This document shows, piece by piece, positions 11,144 through 20,324 of a DNA stretch of 64,000 nucleotides; positions within the stretch are counted from its first letter, which is position 1; every line of letters begins with the position of its first letter. The translations under genes were made by a program, and so were the position numbers. The notes beneath the pieces were generated by a model. That model ran no database searches. It was not told the origin of the DNA and saw only the letters and a list, made by a program, of their open reading frames with translations. Source of the DNA: Streptomyces halstedii (GTDB lineage Bacteria > Actinomycetota > Actinomycetes > Streptomycetales > Streptomycetaceae); NCBI GenBank assembly GCA_000720535.1, contig JOAZ01000033.1, positions 1 to 64,000 of the forward strand. Direction: 5' to 3'.

Positions 11144-12251
11144 CGACCTGAGCGGCGCCATGACCTCCGTCACCCTGCGGGTCGGCGACCTGGCGGAGGA
11201 GTGGGACCGGACCGGCCTCATCCCGCTGGACCTCCTCCGCGACCTGGGCGCCGAGGGCCGGCTGTGCGCAGAGGTCCCGGAGCAGTACGGCGGCTGGGGG
11301 CTCAGCAGCACGCACAGCGGCGCGTACACCGCCCATGTGGGCGGCCTGTGCAGCTCGCTGCGCAGCGTGATGACCTCCCAGGGCATGGCGGCGTGGACCA
11401 TCCAGCGCCTGGGCACCGCCGAGCAGGCGGCCGCCCACCTCCCCCGGCTGACCGGCGGCGGACTGGCGGCGGTCGGCTTCAGCGAGCCCGGCGCCGGCAG
11501 CGACCTCGCGGCGATGACGACGACCGTCCGCCGCGACGGCGACGCGGTCGTCGTCGACGGACACAAGAAGTGGGTGACCGCCGCCCACTACGCCGACCTG
11601 CTGGTCGTCGTCGGCCGTTACGAGGACGGCGCGGTGGCCGTCGTGGTGCCCGCCGGCACACCCGGCGTCAGGATCGAGCGGATCACCGCCCCGCTCGGCT
11701 GCCGCGCGGCCGGACACGCGGACGTACACCTCGACGGGGTGCGGCTGCCGGCCGACAGTGTCCTGGGCGGTCACGGGCTGCCGACCGCCCTGCTGGTGAC
11801 GACCGCGCTGGCCTACGGGCGGATGTCCGTCGCCTGGGGGTGCGTGGGCATCCTGCGGGCCTGTCTGGCGGCGGCCACCGCGCACGCCGCCGGACGGGAG
11901 CAGTTCGGCAGACCGCTCGCGGAGCACCAGCTCGTCGCCGGGCACATCGCCGACCTCTACACGGCCGAGCAGGTGGCCACGCGGGTCTGCGAGCACGCCG
12001 CCCGCTGCTGGGACGAAGGGTCGCCGGACCAGGTGGTGGCGACCGTACTGGCCAAGCACGTCAGCGCGACCCAGGCCGCCCGGGGCGCGGCGACGGCCGT
12101 CCAGGTACTGGCCTCGGCGGGGTCCCGGGACGGGCACGCGGTGGCCCGAGCGTACCGGGACGCCAAGCTGATGGAGATCATCGAGGGCAGCAACGAGCTG
12201 TGCCGGCTGATGCTGGCCGAACACGCCCTCTCCGCCCCGGGGGCACCGTGA
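11136..12251 (+). CDS. bafD: Acyl-CoA dehydrogenase-like flavoenzyme of methoxymalonyl-ACP synthesis
   Basis: The 371-residue protein has the acyl-CoA dehydrogenase layout: helical N-terminus with EQYGGWGL, middle beta domain (GFSEPGAGSDLA, KKWVTAA), and C-terminal helices ending in YRDAKLMEIIEGSNEL, where the family's catalytic glutamate lies. It belongs to the FkbI/AsmQ group, thought to oxidise the ACP-bound intermediate to the carboxylate level. ATG 11136 overlaps the ACP gene. The stop is overlapped by a GTG of the FkbH frame, so the genes are probably co-translated. Confidence 0.9.
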   Translation: MGDDLSGAMTSVTLRVGDLAEEWDRTGLIPLDLLRDLGAEGRLCAEVPEQYGGWGLSSTHSGAYTAHVGGLCSSLRSVMTSQGMAAWTIQRLGTAEQAAAHLPRLTGGGLAAVGFSEPGAGSDLAAMTTTVRRDGDAVVVDGHKKWVTAAHYADLLVVVGRYEDGAVAVVVPAGTPGVRIERITAPLGCRAAGHADVHLDGVRLPADSVLGGHGLPTALLVTTALAYGRMSVAWGCVGILRACLAAATAHAAGREQFGRPLAEHQLVAGHIADLYTAEQVATRVCEHAARCWDEGSPDQVVATVLAKHVSATQAARGAATAVQVLASAGSRDGHAVARAYRDAKLMEIIEGSNELCRLMLAEHALSAPGAP

Positions 12252-12286
12252 ACGGGCCCGCGGCCGAGGAGACGAGGAAGGACGAC

Positions 12287-13387
12287 ATGGCCGAGACCGT
12301 CAAGTGCCTGGTCTGGGACCTGGACGACACCCTCTGGCAGGGCACCCTGCTGGAGGACGGCGAGGTACGCCTGCCGGACGAGGTGCGCAAGGTGGTGATC
12401 GAGCTCGACTCCCGCGGCATCCTCCAGTCCATAGCCAGCCGCAACGACCACGAGCACGCCTGGGCCCGGCTGGAGGCGTTCGGCCTGGCCGAGTACTTCG
12501 TCCTGCCGGAGATCGGCTGGGGCGCCAAGTCCGAGTCCCTGCGCCGGATCGGCGACCGGCTGAACTTCGCGCTCACGACCCTCGCCTTCGTCGACGACAG
12601 GCCCGCCGAACGGGCCGAAGTGGCCTTCCACCTGCCCGACGTACGGTGCTACCCGGCCGAGCAGGTCCTCGCCCTCCCCGAACTCGCCGAGTTCACCCCC
12701 GCGACCAGCACCGTCGACTCCCGGCGGCGCCGCCAGATGTACCAGGCGGGCTTCCGCCGCGAGGCCGAGCGGGCGGCCGCCCCCGGCCCCGACGAGGAGT
12801 TCCTGCGCTCCCTGGACCTGCGGATGGGCATCGGCCGGGCCACCGGTGAGGAGCTGTCCCGGGTCGAGGAACTCACCCTGCGCACCAGCCAGATGAACGC
12901 GACCGGCGTCCACTACCCGGACGCGGTGCTGCGCGGGCTGATCAGCGACCCCCGGCACGAGGTCCTGGTGGTCACCCTCACCGACCGGTTCGGCCCGCAC
13001 GGCGCGGTCGGCGTCCTGCTGCTGGAGCGGCACCCGGGCCTGTGGCACCTCAAACTGCTCGCCACCTCCTGCCGGGTCGTCGCCTACGGGGCCGGCGCGA
13101 CCCTGCTGAACTGGCTGGCCGACGCCGCCGCCCGGTCCACAGTCCACCTGGTGGCGGACTTCCGGGCGACCGAACGCAACCGGATGATGGAGATCGCCTA
13201 CCGGTTCGCGGGCTTCGAGGGCCTGGACGAAGCCCCGTGCCCGTGCGCCGCCGTCCTCGCACCGGCTCCGGAGGACACCGGACTCCAGCGCCTGCACCTG
13301 GTCCCCGGCCCGCGTGTGGTGTCCACCGTCATGAGCGTGGACGCACCCGACCTGAACATGCCGGAAGGAGGCCCGGGAACGTCGTGA
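12287..13387 (+). CDS. bafE: FkbH-like HAD-superfamily glyceryl-ACP synthase
   Basis: The 366-residue protein carries the HAD motif DLDDT (Asp11 and Asp13) near the N-terminus and a GNAT-like C-terminal half (about 190-340, with LTDRFGPHGAVG). FkbH-family enzymes take 1,3-bisphosphoglycerate, dephosphorylate it and load the glyceryl group onto the discrete ACP, which is the first step of methoxymalonyl-ACP formation. ATG 12287 has GAGGAAG six bases upstream. A GTG at 12248 overlaps the dehydrogenase stop but lacks its own site. The gene ends 45 bases before the convergent methyltransferase gene. Confidence 0.92.
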   Translation: MAETVKCLVWDLDDTLWQGTLLEDGEVRLPDEVRKVVIELDSRGILQSIASRNDHEHAWARLEAFGLAEYFVLPEIGWGAKSESLRRIGDRLNFALTTLAFVDDRPAERAEVAFHLPDVRCYPAEQVLALPELAEFTPATSTVDSRRRRQMYQAGFRREAERAAAPGPDEEFLRSLDLRMGIGRATGEELSRVEELTLRTSQMNATGVHYPDAVLRGLISDPRHEVLVVTLTDRFGPHGAVGVLLLERHPGLWHLKLLATSCRVVAYGAGATLLNWLADAAARSTVHLVADFRATERNRMMEIAYRFAGFEGLDEAPCPCAAVLAPAPEDTGLQRLHLVPGPRVVSTVMSVDAPDLNMPEGGPGTS

Positions 13388-13432
13388 CCGCCCCGGCGGC
13401 CGGTGCTCCCGGGCTCCGGCCCGCCGCCCTCC

Positions 13433-14095
13433 TCAGCGCTTGCGGACGAGTGTGATCCCGTCGGCCATCACCAGCAGCGACAGCTCCACCCGGGGGTCCT
13501 CGTGCAGCATCCGGTTCAGAGCCCGGACTCCGGCGGTCTCCGGGTCCACGGCGGCCGGATCGGCGACCCGGCCGAAGAAGAGGGTGTTGTCGACCACGAT
13601 CAGACCGCCGGCGCGCAGCAGCGCCAGCGACGTCTCGTAGTAGCGGACGTAGTTGGCCTTGTCCGCGTCGATGAACACCAGGTCGAAGCTCTCCGGCCCG
13701 CGCTCCGCCACCAGCGCGTCCAGGGTCGCGGCGGCATCGCCGATGCGCAGGTCGATCCGCGAGTCGACCCCGTCCCGCTTCCAGAAGTCGGCGCCGATGG
13801 CCGGCCACCGGTCGTCGATGTCGCAGGACACCAGCACGCCGTCGGCCGGGAGCGCGCGGGCCATGCACAGGGTGCTGTAACCGGTGAAGGTGCCGATCTC
13901 CAGCACCGCCCGCGCCCCCGTCAACCCGACCAGCAGGGACAGCAGCTGTCCCTCCTCCGCCATCACCTGCATGGCGGTCCCGCCCGGGAGGTCCGCGGTG
14001 GTCTCCCGCAGCTCCCTGAGGAGATCGTCGTCACGGAGGGAGACCTTCCGGACGTAGGCGAGCAGGTCATGGGTGGCTGCTGTCTGGTCGGCCAT
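13433..14095 (-). CDS. bafF: SAM-dependent O-methyltransferase of methoxymalonyl-ACP synthesis
   Basis: The 220-residue protein belongs to the caffeoyl-CoA O-methyltransferase family. It has the SAM motif [13 protein letters not shown], the acidic SCDID and FIDADKANY segments, and VVDNTLFFG. By analogy with FkbG it methylates the hydroxymalonyl-ACP intermediate. ATG 14095 follows AGAGGA at about 10 bases; the frame is open further upstream but runs into a tandem repeat. It is the only gene of the extender-unit set on the minus strand, lying downstream of the SARP gene. Confidence 0.9.
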   Translation of the reverse strand: MADQTAATHDLLAYVRKVSLRDDDLLRELRETTADLPGGTAMQVMAEEGQLLSLLVGLTGARAVLEIGTFTGYSTLCMARALPADGVLVSCDIDDRWPAIGADFWKRDGVDSRIDLRIGDAAATLDALVAERGPESFDLVFIDADKANYVRYYETSLALLRAGGLIVVDNTLFFGRVADPAAVDPETAGVRALNRMLHEDPRVELSLLVMADGITLVRKR

Positions 14096-14119
14096 GGCGC
14101 GGAGGTCCTCTCGAAAAAG

Positions 14120-14179
14120 ATCGGGTCGAAGGAGAGTGGGTCGAAGGAGAGCGGGTCGAAGGAGAGCGGGGCGAAGGGG
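14120..14179. repeat. Four tandem 15-bp repeats between SARP and methyltransferase genes
   Basis: Units at 14120-14134, 14135-14149, 14150-14164 and 14165-14179 follow the core GGGTCGAAGGAGAGC. The first three are nearly identical and the fourth has diverged. They sit in the 124-base gap upstream of bafF and downstream of bafG, and may be a regulatory array or slippage-prone DNA. The spacing is 15 bp rather than the 11- or 22-bp pitch usual for SARP sites. Confidence 0.85.
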
Positions 14180-14219
14180 ACAGGGCCGCCGGGTGCCCGT
14201 CGCCGGGCCGCCGGGACCC

Positions 14220-16103
14220 TCACCCGGCGCGCATGTACGGGTGATCGGGCTGCCGTACGGCGACCGCCTGCGCCCGCTCGCGGGCGTACGCCCGCAGCAG
14301 CGCGTCCAGTTGGTAGCGTCCCCCCGCCGGCGCACCCAGCAGATTCGCCTCGACCAGGGAGTCCAGGGCCTCCTCGGCCTGCGCCTCGGAGCAGCCGAAC
14401 ATCACCGCTACCTTGCTGCTGGAGACCGTGCACGCTCCGGCGGCCCCCAGCGCGGCGAACACCTCGGCGGGCTCGACCCCGGCCGGTGAAGTCCGCCGGA
14501 GCCCGGCGGCCTCGGCATCGAGGCAGGGCCGGACGCCGAAGTCGCCCGCGCACAGTTCGTCCAGCAGGCGCGGGGCCTCCGTGAGCCGCCGCGCGAAGTG
14601 CCCGATGCTCCAGTGCGGGCGCTCCAGCAGCCGGGTCCCCGCGATCCGGATCGCCAGCGGCAGGCCCGCGCAGACCGTCAGCACCGTACGGGCCGCGCGC
14701 GGCTCGACACCGACCCTGGCCGGGCCGACGATGCTGCCCAGCAGTTCCAGCGACCCGGCCTCGTCCAGCGGGCCGAGCAGAAGGGTGCGCGCCCCCTCCA
14801 GATCAGCCAGCCGCCGCCGGCTGGTCACCAGCAGCCTGCTGCCGCCGCTGCCCGGTATCAGCGGCCGCACCTGCGCGGTGCTGGAGGCGTTGTCGAGCAC
14901 CACCAGCAGACGGCGGCCCGCGGTGAGCGAGCGGTAGAGACTCTCCCGTTCCGACTCCTCCTCGGGTATCCCGTCCCGGGGCACACCGAGGTCCGCCAGA
15001 AACCGCGGCAGCACCGCCCGGGCGGTCAGCGGCCCCGCCGCTCCGCCGAGATCCGCGTAGAGCTGGCCGTGTACCGAGGAACCGCGCACGGCGTGCGCCG
15101 CGTGCAGGGCCAGGGCGCTCTTGCCGACACCGCCCCGGCCGGTCACCACCGCCGTCGCCACCATGCCCGCGGGCATCGTGCCGGTCGTGAGGAAGTGCCG
15201 CAGCCGCGCCAGCGCGTCGGAGCGGGCCGACAGCGGCAGCGGCACCGAGGGAAGCTGCGCCGGATGGGGCCAGCGGGACCTTTCCCAGACAGCGGTCGGC
15301 GCCGGCGCGACAGCTGCCTCCGGGGCCGTCGCGGGCTGCTCCAGCGGGTCAGGCGTACGGGGCCGGTCGTGGGCCGAGAGGATGTGCCGGTGGACCTCGC
15401 GCAGATCGGCGCTCGGCTCGGCCCCGAGCTGTTCGACCAGCAGCACCCGGGTGCGCTGGTAGAGGTCCAGGGCCTCCGACTGCCGTCCCGAGCGGAACAG
15501 CGCCAGCATCAGCTTGCCCACCAGGGCCTCCCGCAAGGGGTGCTTCCGCACCAGCCGCACCAGCTCCGGCACCATCTCGGCGTGCCGCAGCAGCGCCAGC
15601 TCCGCGTCGAACCGCAGCTCCATGGTCTGTAAGCGAAGCTCCTGGAGGTAGCGGCCCTCCACATCACGCAGCGTCCGCGACGGGATGTCCGCCAGCGGCT
15701 CCTCGCGCCACAGGGCGAGTGCCTCGGCCAGCTCGGCGGAGGAGCCCTCCAGGTCTCCGCGCTCGGCGAGCTCCGCCGCGCGCCGGCGGTGGGCCGTGAA
15801 CTGCCCGAGATCGCTCTCGTGCTCGCCGAGTTCGAGGAGGTAGCCGGGCGCCCGGGTGAGGATACGGGCGGAGGCGTGCTCGCCCAGCGACTGCCGCAGG
15901 CGCATCACGTAGGTGCGGACGGTCGCGGCGGCACTCGGCGGCGGCGCGCCGTCCCAGACGTACTCGGTGATCCGGTCGACCGAGATCACCCGGTTGGCGT
16001 TGAGGAGGAGCGCTGCCAGGACCACGCGCTGCCGCGGCGCCGACACGTGCACCTCACGTGCGTTCAACCGGACGGAAAGCGGGCCCAGCAACAGGAAGTT
16101 CAA
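14220..16103 (-). CDS. bafG: SARP-family transcriptional activator with NB-ARC domain (AfsR-like)
   Basis: The 627-residue regulator has an OmpR-like winged helix (about 1-95), a bacterial transcriptional activation domain (about 100-245), and an ATPase domain with P-loop GRGGVGKSA near 316-324. This is the AfsR layout without a long TPR tail. The start is TTG 16103, with AGAGGA about 9 bases upstream. Residue 158 is encoded by TTA (minus strand, 15630-15632), so translation should need the bldA leucyl-tRNA, linking the pathway to development. It is divergent from the type II thioesterase across 641 bases and is probably the pathway activator. Confidence 0.92.
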   Translation of the reverse strand: MNFLLLGPLSVRLNAREVHVSAPRQRVVLAALLLNANRVISVDRITEYVWDGAPPPSAAATVRTYVMRLRQSLGEHASARILTRAPGYLLELGEHESDLGQFTAHRRRAAELAERGDLEGSSAELAEALALWREEPLADIPSRTLRDVEGRYLQELRLQTMELRFDAELALLRHAEMVPELVRLVRKHPLREALVGKLMLALFRSGRQSEALDLYQRTRVLLVEQLGAEPSADLREVHRHILSAHDRPRTPDPLEQPATAPEAAVAPAPTAVWERSRWPHPAQLPSVPLPLSARSDALARLRHFLTTGTMPAGMVATAVVTGRGGVGKSALALHAAHAVRGSSVHGQLYADLGGAAGPLTARAVLPRFLADLGVPRDGIPEEESERESLYRSLTAGRRLLVVLDNASSTAQVRPLIPGSGGSRLLVTSRRRLADLEGARTLLLGPLDEAGSLELLGSIVGPARVGVEPRAARTVLTVCAGLPLAIRIAGTRLLERPHWSIGHFARRLTEAPRLLDELCAGDFGVRPCLDAEAAGLRRTSPAGVEPAEVFAALGAAGACTVSSSKVAVMFGCSEAQAEEALDSLVEANLLGAPAGGRYQLDALLRAYARERAQAVAVRQPDHPYMRAG

Positions 16104-16744
16104 GGGGGAGTCCTCTTCGTCGCACGACCGGTGGGCAAGACGGCTTCCAGCGTCTTAGGTGACCAGGTGAGGGTCAACGCGGTCCTGTCGTGTCTAGATG
16201 TATTCCTAGAGCGAGGGCCTCGCGCTCATGCCGGGTTTACGCCGCGCGGCACCGTCACGGCGGTCGGGACCAGGCCGTCCACCACGGCCCGGCGGCCGGT
16301 CCCCCCGTCACCACCGCACCGCCGTCGCCCCGGTGGCCCGGCACCGTCGGCGCGGCCGAGAATCCCCCCGTACGGGATCCAGCCGCACGAACGCGTCGAG
16401 GAAGTCCAACGGCCGCCCCGGCAGCGGCCCTTCAGGCTCCACGTCGATGCGGGGGCCGGGCGGATTGATCCGCACCGCAACGTTCTCGCCATTTACCGGA
16501 GAAACAGCGGGAATTGAACACGGACATGCGTGGCCGGATACTCTTAGATGCGTACTTGCTGACATTCCGATGAGCATGGCAGGCTGTCATATGCGGCGCC
16601 CGTGACTCGCCGATCACCGTCGTTCGGCGTTCCCCGCATTAGCGCGTACTGGCCGGCCCACCGGTGCGGAGGATGTCCCACGTGATCACCCATCACCGCT
16701 CACCGGCCCCTCGCGGGTATTCGAGAAAGGAATGAAAGGCCGAC
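16104..16744. promoter_or_regulatory. 641-bp divergent intergenic region between bafG and bafH
   Basis: No supported gene. This region must hold the promoters for the SARP gene (minus) and the thioesterase operon (plus). A lower-GC stretch at about 16490-16600 is the best place for the plus-strand promoter; CTGACA at 16559-16564 resembles a -35 box but no well-spaced -10 follows. A TTGACC on the minus strand near 16170 is a weak candidate for bafG. I see no clear SARP direct repeats. Confidence 0.35.
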
Positions 16745-17506
16745 ATGACCTCGCTCTCTTTGGACAGCGACCTGTGGTGCCGTCGCTTCCATCCCTCGCC
16801 GACGGCCACGCGCCGGCTGGTCTGCTTTCCGCACGCCGGCGGCTCGGCGAGTTTCTACTTCCCGGTGTCCGCCGCACTGTGCGGACCGGTCGACCTCCTG
16901 GCCGTGCAGTACCCCGGCAGGCAGGACCGCCGGGAGGAACCCGGCGTCCAGGACCTGCACCGCACGGCCGACGAAGTGTCCGAAGCGCTGCGCCGCTGGG
17001 ACGACCTCCCCCTGACCCTCTTCGGACACAGCATGGGCGCGCTCGTCGCCTTCGAGGTGGCCCGGCGGATCGAGCGCGCGGGCGGCCGGATCGACCACCT
17101 CTTCGTCTCCGGCCGCAAGGGGCCGTCCGCCCACCCGGCTGCGCCCTCCCACCCCCTCGACGACGAGGGCATCGTGGCGGAGGTCAGGGCCATGAGCGGC
17201 ACCGACGCCCGGCTCCTGGAGGACGAGGAACTGCTGCGGATGGTGCTGCCCGCGCTGCGCGGCGACTACCAGGCCCTGGGGGCCTACCGGGCCGACCGTG
17301 ACGCCGCGGTCACCTGCCCGGTCACCGCCGTGGTGGGGGACCAGGACCCCTGGACACCGGTGCCCGAGGCCGCGCACTGGCGCGACCGCACGAAGGCCGC
17401 GTTCGACCTCAGGGTCTTCCCCGGCGGGCACTTCTACCTCAGCAGCCGGGCGGACGAGGTGACCGGCATGCTCCGTGACCACCTCGTCGGCACGCCGGGC
17501 GCCTGA
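16745..17506 (+). CDS. bafH: Type II (editing) thioesterase
   Basis: The 253-residue alpha/beta hydrolase has the type II thioesterase signatures: CFPHAGGSASFYFP at the N-terminus, QYPGRQDR, GHSMG with Ser96, and GGHFYL with His229. The family removes aberrant or stalled acyl groups from PKS carrier proteins. The ribosome site is in GAAAGGAATG upstream of ATG 16745. It opens a plus-strand run with the LuxR-type gene 33 bases downstream. Confidence 0.92.
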   Translation: MTSLSLDSDLWCRRFHPSPTATRRLVCFPHAGGSASFYFPVSAALCGPVDLLAVQYPGRQDRREEPGVQDLHRTADEVSEALRRWDDLPLTLFGHSMGALVAFEVARRIERAGGRIDHLFVSGRKGPSAHPAAPSHPLDDEGIVAEVRAMSGTDARLLEDEELLRMVLPALRGDYQALGAYRADRDAAVTCPVTAVVGDQDPWTPVPEAAHWRDRTKAAFDLRVFPGGHFYLSSRADEVTGMLRDHLVGTPGA

Positions 17507-17538
17507 GACCACGGACGAAGAGAAGGGGGGACCGGGGA

Positions 17539-17907
17539 GTGACACCGTCAGCGACCTCTGAGGCAGCGACCTCCGAGGAGATCAAGCCCGCGCGGCGGCC
17601 GCCGAAATCCGAGCCCGCCGGCGACGCCCGTCCGGCCGGTGGGGGCCCGTCCGGCGGCGCGGGCGTCCGGCGGCTGACCGCCGTGGACGTCCGCATCCTG
17701 GAAGGTGTCGCGGTCGGCACCTCGACCGTCCGGCTGGCGGCATCGCTCTATCTGAGCCGGCAGGGCATCGAGTACCGCATAGGGCTGATGATGCGCCATT
17801 TCCAGGCCGCGAACCGGCCCGCTCTGATCTCCCGGGCGCACTCCCTCGGGGTGCTGAGCGTCGGGGCATGGCCACCCCGCGTCCTCCCGGAATTCCTTGA
17901 GTCCTAG
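17539..17907 (+). CDS. Small LuxR-type helix-turn-helix protein
   Basis: The 122-residue protein (GTG start) has a disordered Pro/Gly/Ala-rich first half. A single LuxR-like helix-turn-helix fills the second half (about 47-108: LTAVDVRILEGVAVG, LYLSRQGIEYRIGLMMRHF). There is no receiver, ligand or ATPase domain. Its place inside the cluster suggests a pathway-specific regulator, probably co-transcribed with the thioesterase gene. Confidence 0.75.
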   Translation: MTPSATSEAATSEEIKPARRPPKSEPAGDARPAGGGPSGGAGVRRLTAVDVRILEGVAVGTSTVRLAASLYLSRQGIEYRIGLMMRHFQAANRPALISRAHSLGVLSVGAWPPRVLPEFLES

Positions 17908-17951
17908 AAGAGGGAGGGGCACAGTGTTCCCCGATCTCTCTCCGTGAGATT

Positions 17952-17966
17952 CCTCCCGAGGGGAGG
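17952..17966 (+). terminator. Possible hairpin after the LuxR-type gene
   Basis: CCTCCC (17952-17957) and GGGAGG (17961-17966) can pair across a 3-base loop, 44 bases after the stop codon. A short A-rich stretch follows. The stem is short, so this is tentative. The rest of 17908-18188 shows no gene. Confidence 0.3.
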
Positions 17967-18188
17967 GACGAAAAATTCCCTTCCCCAGGCGGAAAGCGCA
18001 TTCCGCCGGTATGCTGCCGGAGATTTTCCCAGAATCGGACATCGTTTCGATATCGCGCCACGAGACAGGTTCTCAATCGTCCGGCCGGACGCCGGATTCT
18101 GCGGCATGGTGGTGTCAGGTCCATGCCACTGTGCTATGTCTGGGCCGCACCACCGTCCCTCCATTCACACCAATTCACAGGAGCTGTC

Positions 18189-19151
18189 ATGAGTCTGGGG
18201 TACCTGTTCGGCGGTGGCGTCGGGACCGAGCCGCACGGCCTGGAGCTGTACCGGACCTACGAGGTCGTGCGGGACTGGTACGAACAGGTCTCCGCGTGGA
18301 CCGGGCTGACGGTCGGCCAGATCCTGGAGGACGACCTGCCGACCGCCCAGGAGGAGCGCCAGAGCGTCGGCACCGTCCGCGAAGCCGCCCTCGCGATCGG
18401 CGTACACGACGTACTCGCCTCGTTCAACCTGCGCCCCGCGGCCATCGGCGGCCTCAGCCTCGGGGCGATGACCGCCAGTTGCCTCGCCGGATCGCTGGGG
18501 CGACGGGAACTCTTCGAGCTGCTGGCCGGCTCCCGCGACACCCCGGAACCGCCCGCCGAGGACCCGCGGCAGGGGATAGCCATCGCCTTCGGCTCCCTCG
18601 CCGACGGCGCCCCCTCCCACCCCGGCGAGAACGTCCCCGGCGTCTATCTGGCGGGCGACTTCGGCCCCACGGCCGACGGCACCCAGCGCATCATGATGCT
18701 CGCCGGCCACAGCGAAGCGCTCGGCGCGCTCGCCGCCGAGGCCCCACCGGGAACGGTCGTGCCGCTCCCCGGCCGCACCATCGCCGTCCACACCCCGCTG
18801 CGCCGGCCCTACCGCGACTTCATGGCCCCGCGCATCGACGCGATCCCCTTCACCGACCCCGAGATCCCCCTGCTGTCCTGCCTGGAGCCCAAGGTCCTGC
18901 GCACCGCGGCCGACGTCAGGGACCTCTTCCAGCGCAACTCCACGGACCCGATCAGCCTGGTCGACGTCTACGGCGGGATGAAGGAGCAGGGCGTACAACT
19001 CGGGCTGGTGATGGGCCCGTCGATCCCCGAGGGCATCCTCGCGTTCCCCTTCCCGGTGGTGCACATCGAGCAGCCCGAGCACATCGAGCAGGCCCTGACC
19101 ACCGCCTACGACCTGGGCATCGACCTCTCCGGCGCCCCGGCCCTGTCGTGA
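18189..19151 (+). CDS. orf2: Acyltransferase of the FabD-like fold, probable fumaryl transferase (bafilomycin Orf2 type)
   Basis: The 320-residue protein resembles malonyl-CoA:ACP transacylases. It starts MSLGYLFGGG, has GLSLG with Ser90 as nucleophile, and a late PIPEG..PFPVVHIE region. ATG 18189 follows CAGGAG by 5 bases. In the bafilomycin pathway of Streptomyces lohii the gene at this place, Orf2, moves fumarate from fumaryl-AMP to the C21 hydroxyl of bafilomycin A1. Family and position fit that role. The stop overlaps the GTG of orf3, which favours a two-gene unit. Confidence 0.75.
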   Translation: MSLGYLFGGGVGTEPHGLELYRTYEVVRDWYEQVSAWTGLTVGQILEDDLPTAQEERQSVGTVREAALAIGVHDVLASFNLRPAAIGGLSLGAMTASCLAGSLGRRELFELLAGSRDTPEPPAEDPRQGIAIAFGSLADGAPSHPGENVPGVYLAGDFGPTADGTQRIMMLAGHSEALGALAAEAPPGTVVPLPGRTIAVHTPLRRPYRDFMAPRIDAIPFTDPEIPLLSCLEPKVLRTAADVRDLFQRNSTDPISLVDVYGGMKEQGVQLGLVMGPSIPEGILAFPFPVVHIEQPEHIEQALTTAYDLGIDLSGAPALS

Positions 19152-20227
19152 CCGCCGCCACCCGCGCGGACCCGGACGCCCAGATCGCGCGATGGCTGGA
19201 CACCGACCTCGACGAGTGGACCCGCACCGTGGTCCGACGGCACTTCGACCCGGTGTCCGGAAGCCCCTACTGGCTCGGGCAGTCCCCCCGGCTGGACTTC
19301 GACCCCCGCGACATCACCCGCTACGACCAGCTCGGAGCCTTCGGCCCGTTCCCGCTCGACCGACTGCGCGAGGAGGACCCCGCGGACCTCGTCCCGCTGT
19401 CGGTGCCCAGGCCGCTCGCCGGACGGGTCTGGGACAGCGGAGGCACCACCGGCACCCCCTGCCGGGCGTTCTACACCCCTGACATGCTGCTGCACCGGGC
19501 ACTCTGGCGCCGCTGGTCGTTCGTGCGGGAAGGATTCGCACCGGGCCGCACCTGGCTGCAGGCCACCCCCACCGGGCCGCACCTGATCGGGAACGGCGTC
19601 CACGAGGTCTCCGAACTCCACGCCGGCCAGGTGTACGCCGTGGACATGGACCCCCGGTGGGTCAAGCGCCTCATCCGGGCGGGGCGTCTGGCCGAGGTCG
19701 GTGACTACACCACCCACCTGCTGGAGCAGATCACCGATGTCCTCAGGCAGGGCCGGGTCCACTACCTCAACACCACCCCGGCCCTCTTGCAGGCCCTCTG
19801 CCGGCAACGGCCCGAACTGGTCGCCGCCCTGGACGGCGTACGCCTGAGCGGCACCCAGATCAGCGCCGACACGTACCGCTCCTTCACCACCGCCCTGCGG
19901 GGCGGGATCTGCGGACTGACGTACGGCAACACCTTCGGCAACGCGGCCTGCCTGGACATCGAGCAGGATGGCGAGCTGATCAGCTACGTCCCGAACTATC
20001 CGCAGGTCACCATGGCGGTGGTCGACAAGGGCGACTTCTCGGCCCAGGTCGCCCCCGGCACGGTTGGGCAGGTACGGCTCACCGTCCTCCACGAGGACCT
20101 CTTCCTCCCCAACATCCTGGAACGCGACCAGGCGCTCCGTCACCCGACCGACCACTGGCCCACCGACGGCGTCGCCAACGTCCGCCCCCTCCAGACCACC
20201 AACTCGTCCCCCGAGGGCCTCTACTGA
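19148..20227 (+). CDS. orf3: Adenylate-forming enzyme, probable fumarate adenylyltransferase (bafilomycin Orf3 type)
   Basis: The 359-residue protein has the adenylation P-loop SGGTTGTP (97-104), as in phenylacetate-CoA ligase relatives. It also has YLNTTPALLQAL, LSGTQISADTYR and LTYGNTFGN segments corresponding to later adenylation motifs. It is shorter than full ligases and ends without a clear C-terminal lysine domain, which fits an enzyme that only makes acyl-AMP. GTG 19148 overlaps the previous stop. By analogy with S. lohii Orf3 it would make fumaryl-AMP for orf2. It is the last gene of the cluster on this side. Confidence 0.78.
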   Translation: MTAATRADPDAQIARWLDTDLDEWTRTVVRRHFDPVSGSPYWLGQSPRLDFDPRDITRYDQLGAFGPFPLDRLREEDPADLVPLSVPRPLAGRVWDSGGTTGTPCRAFYTPDMLLHRALWRRWSFVREGFAPGRTWLQATPTGPHLIGNGVHEVSELHAGQVYAVDMDPRWVKRLIRAGRLAEVGDYTTHLLEQITDVLRQGRVHYLNTTPALLQALCRQRPELVAALDGVRLSGTQISADTYRSFTTALRGGICGLTYGNTFGNAACLDIEQDGELISYVPNYPQVTMAVVDKGDFSAQVAPGTVGQVRLTVLHEDLFLPNILERDQALRHPTDHWPTDGVANVRPLQTTNSSPEGLY

Positions 20228-20229
20228 AC

Positions 20230-20247
20230 CGTCGCCCCGAGGCGACG
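20230..20247 (+). terminator. Hairpin closing the polyketide cluster
   Basis: CGTCGCC (20230-20236) and GGCGACG (20241-20247) pair across CCGA, starting three bases after the orf3 stop. It lies between convergent transcripts. No T-run follows, as is common for Streptomyces terminators. Confidence 0.55.
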
Positions 20248-20324
20248 ACAGGTCGCGGGGGACCTCCGGCCCGAGCTGTCGAGTACGGGCCTGCCGGGGT
20301 TGTGCCGTGCGGTGCGCTTGGACG

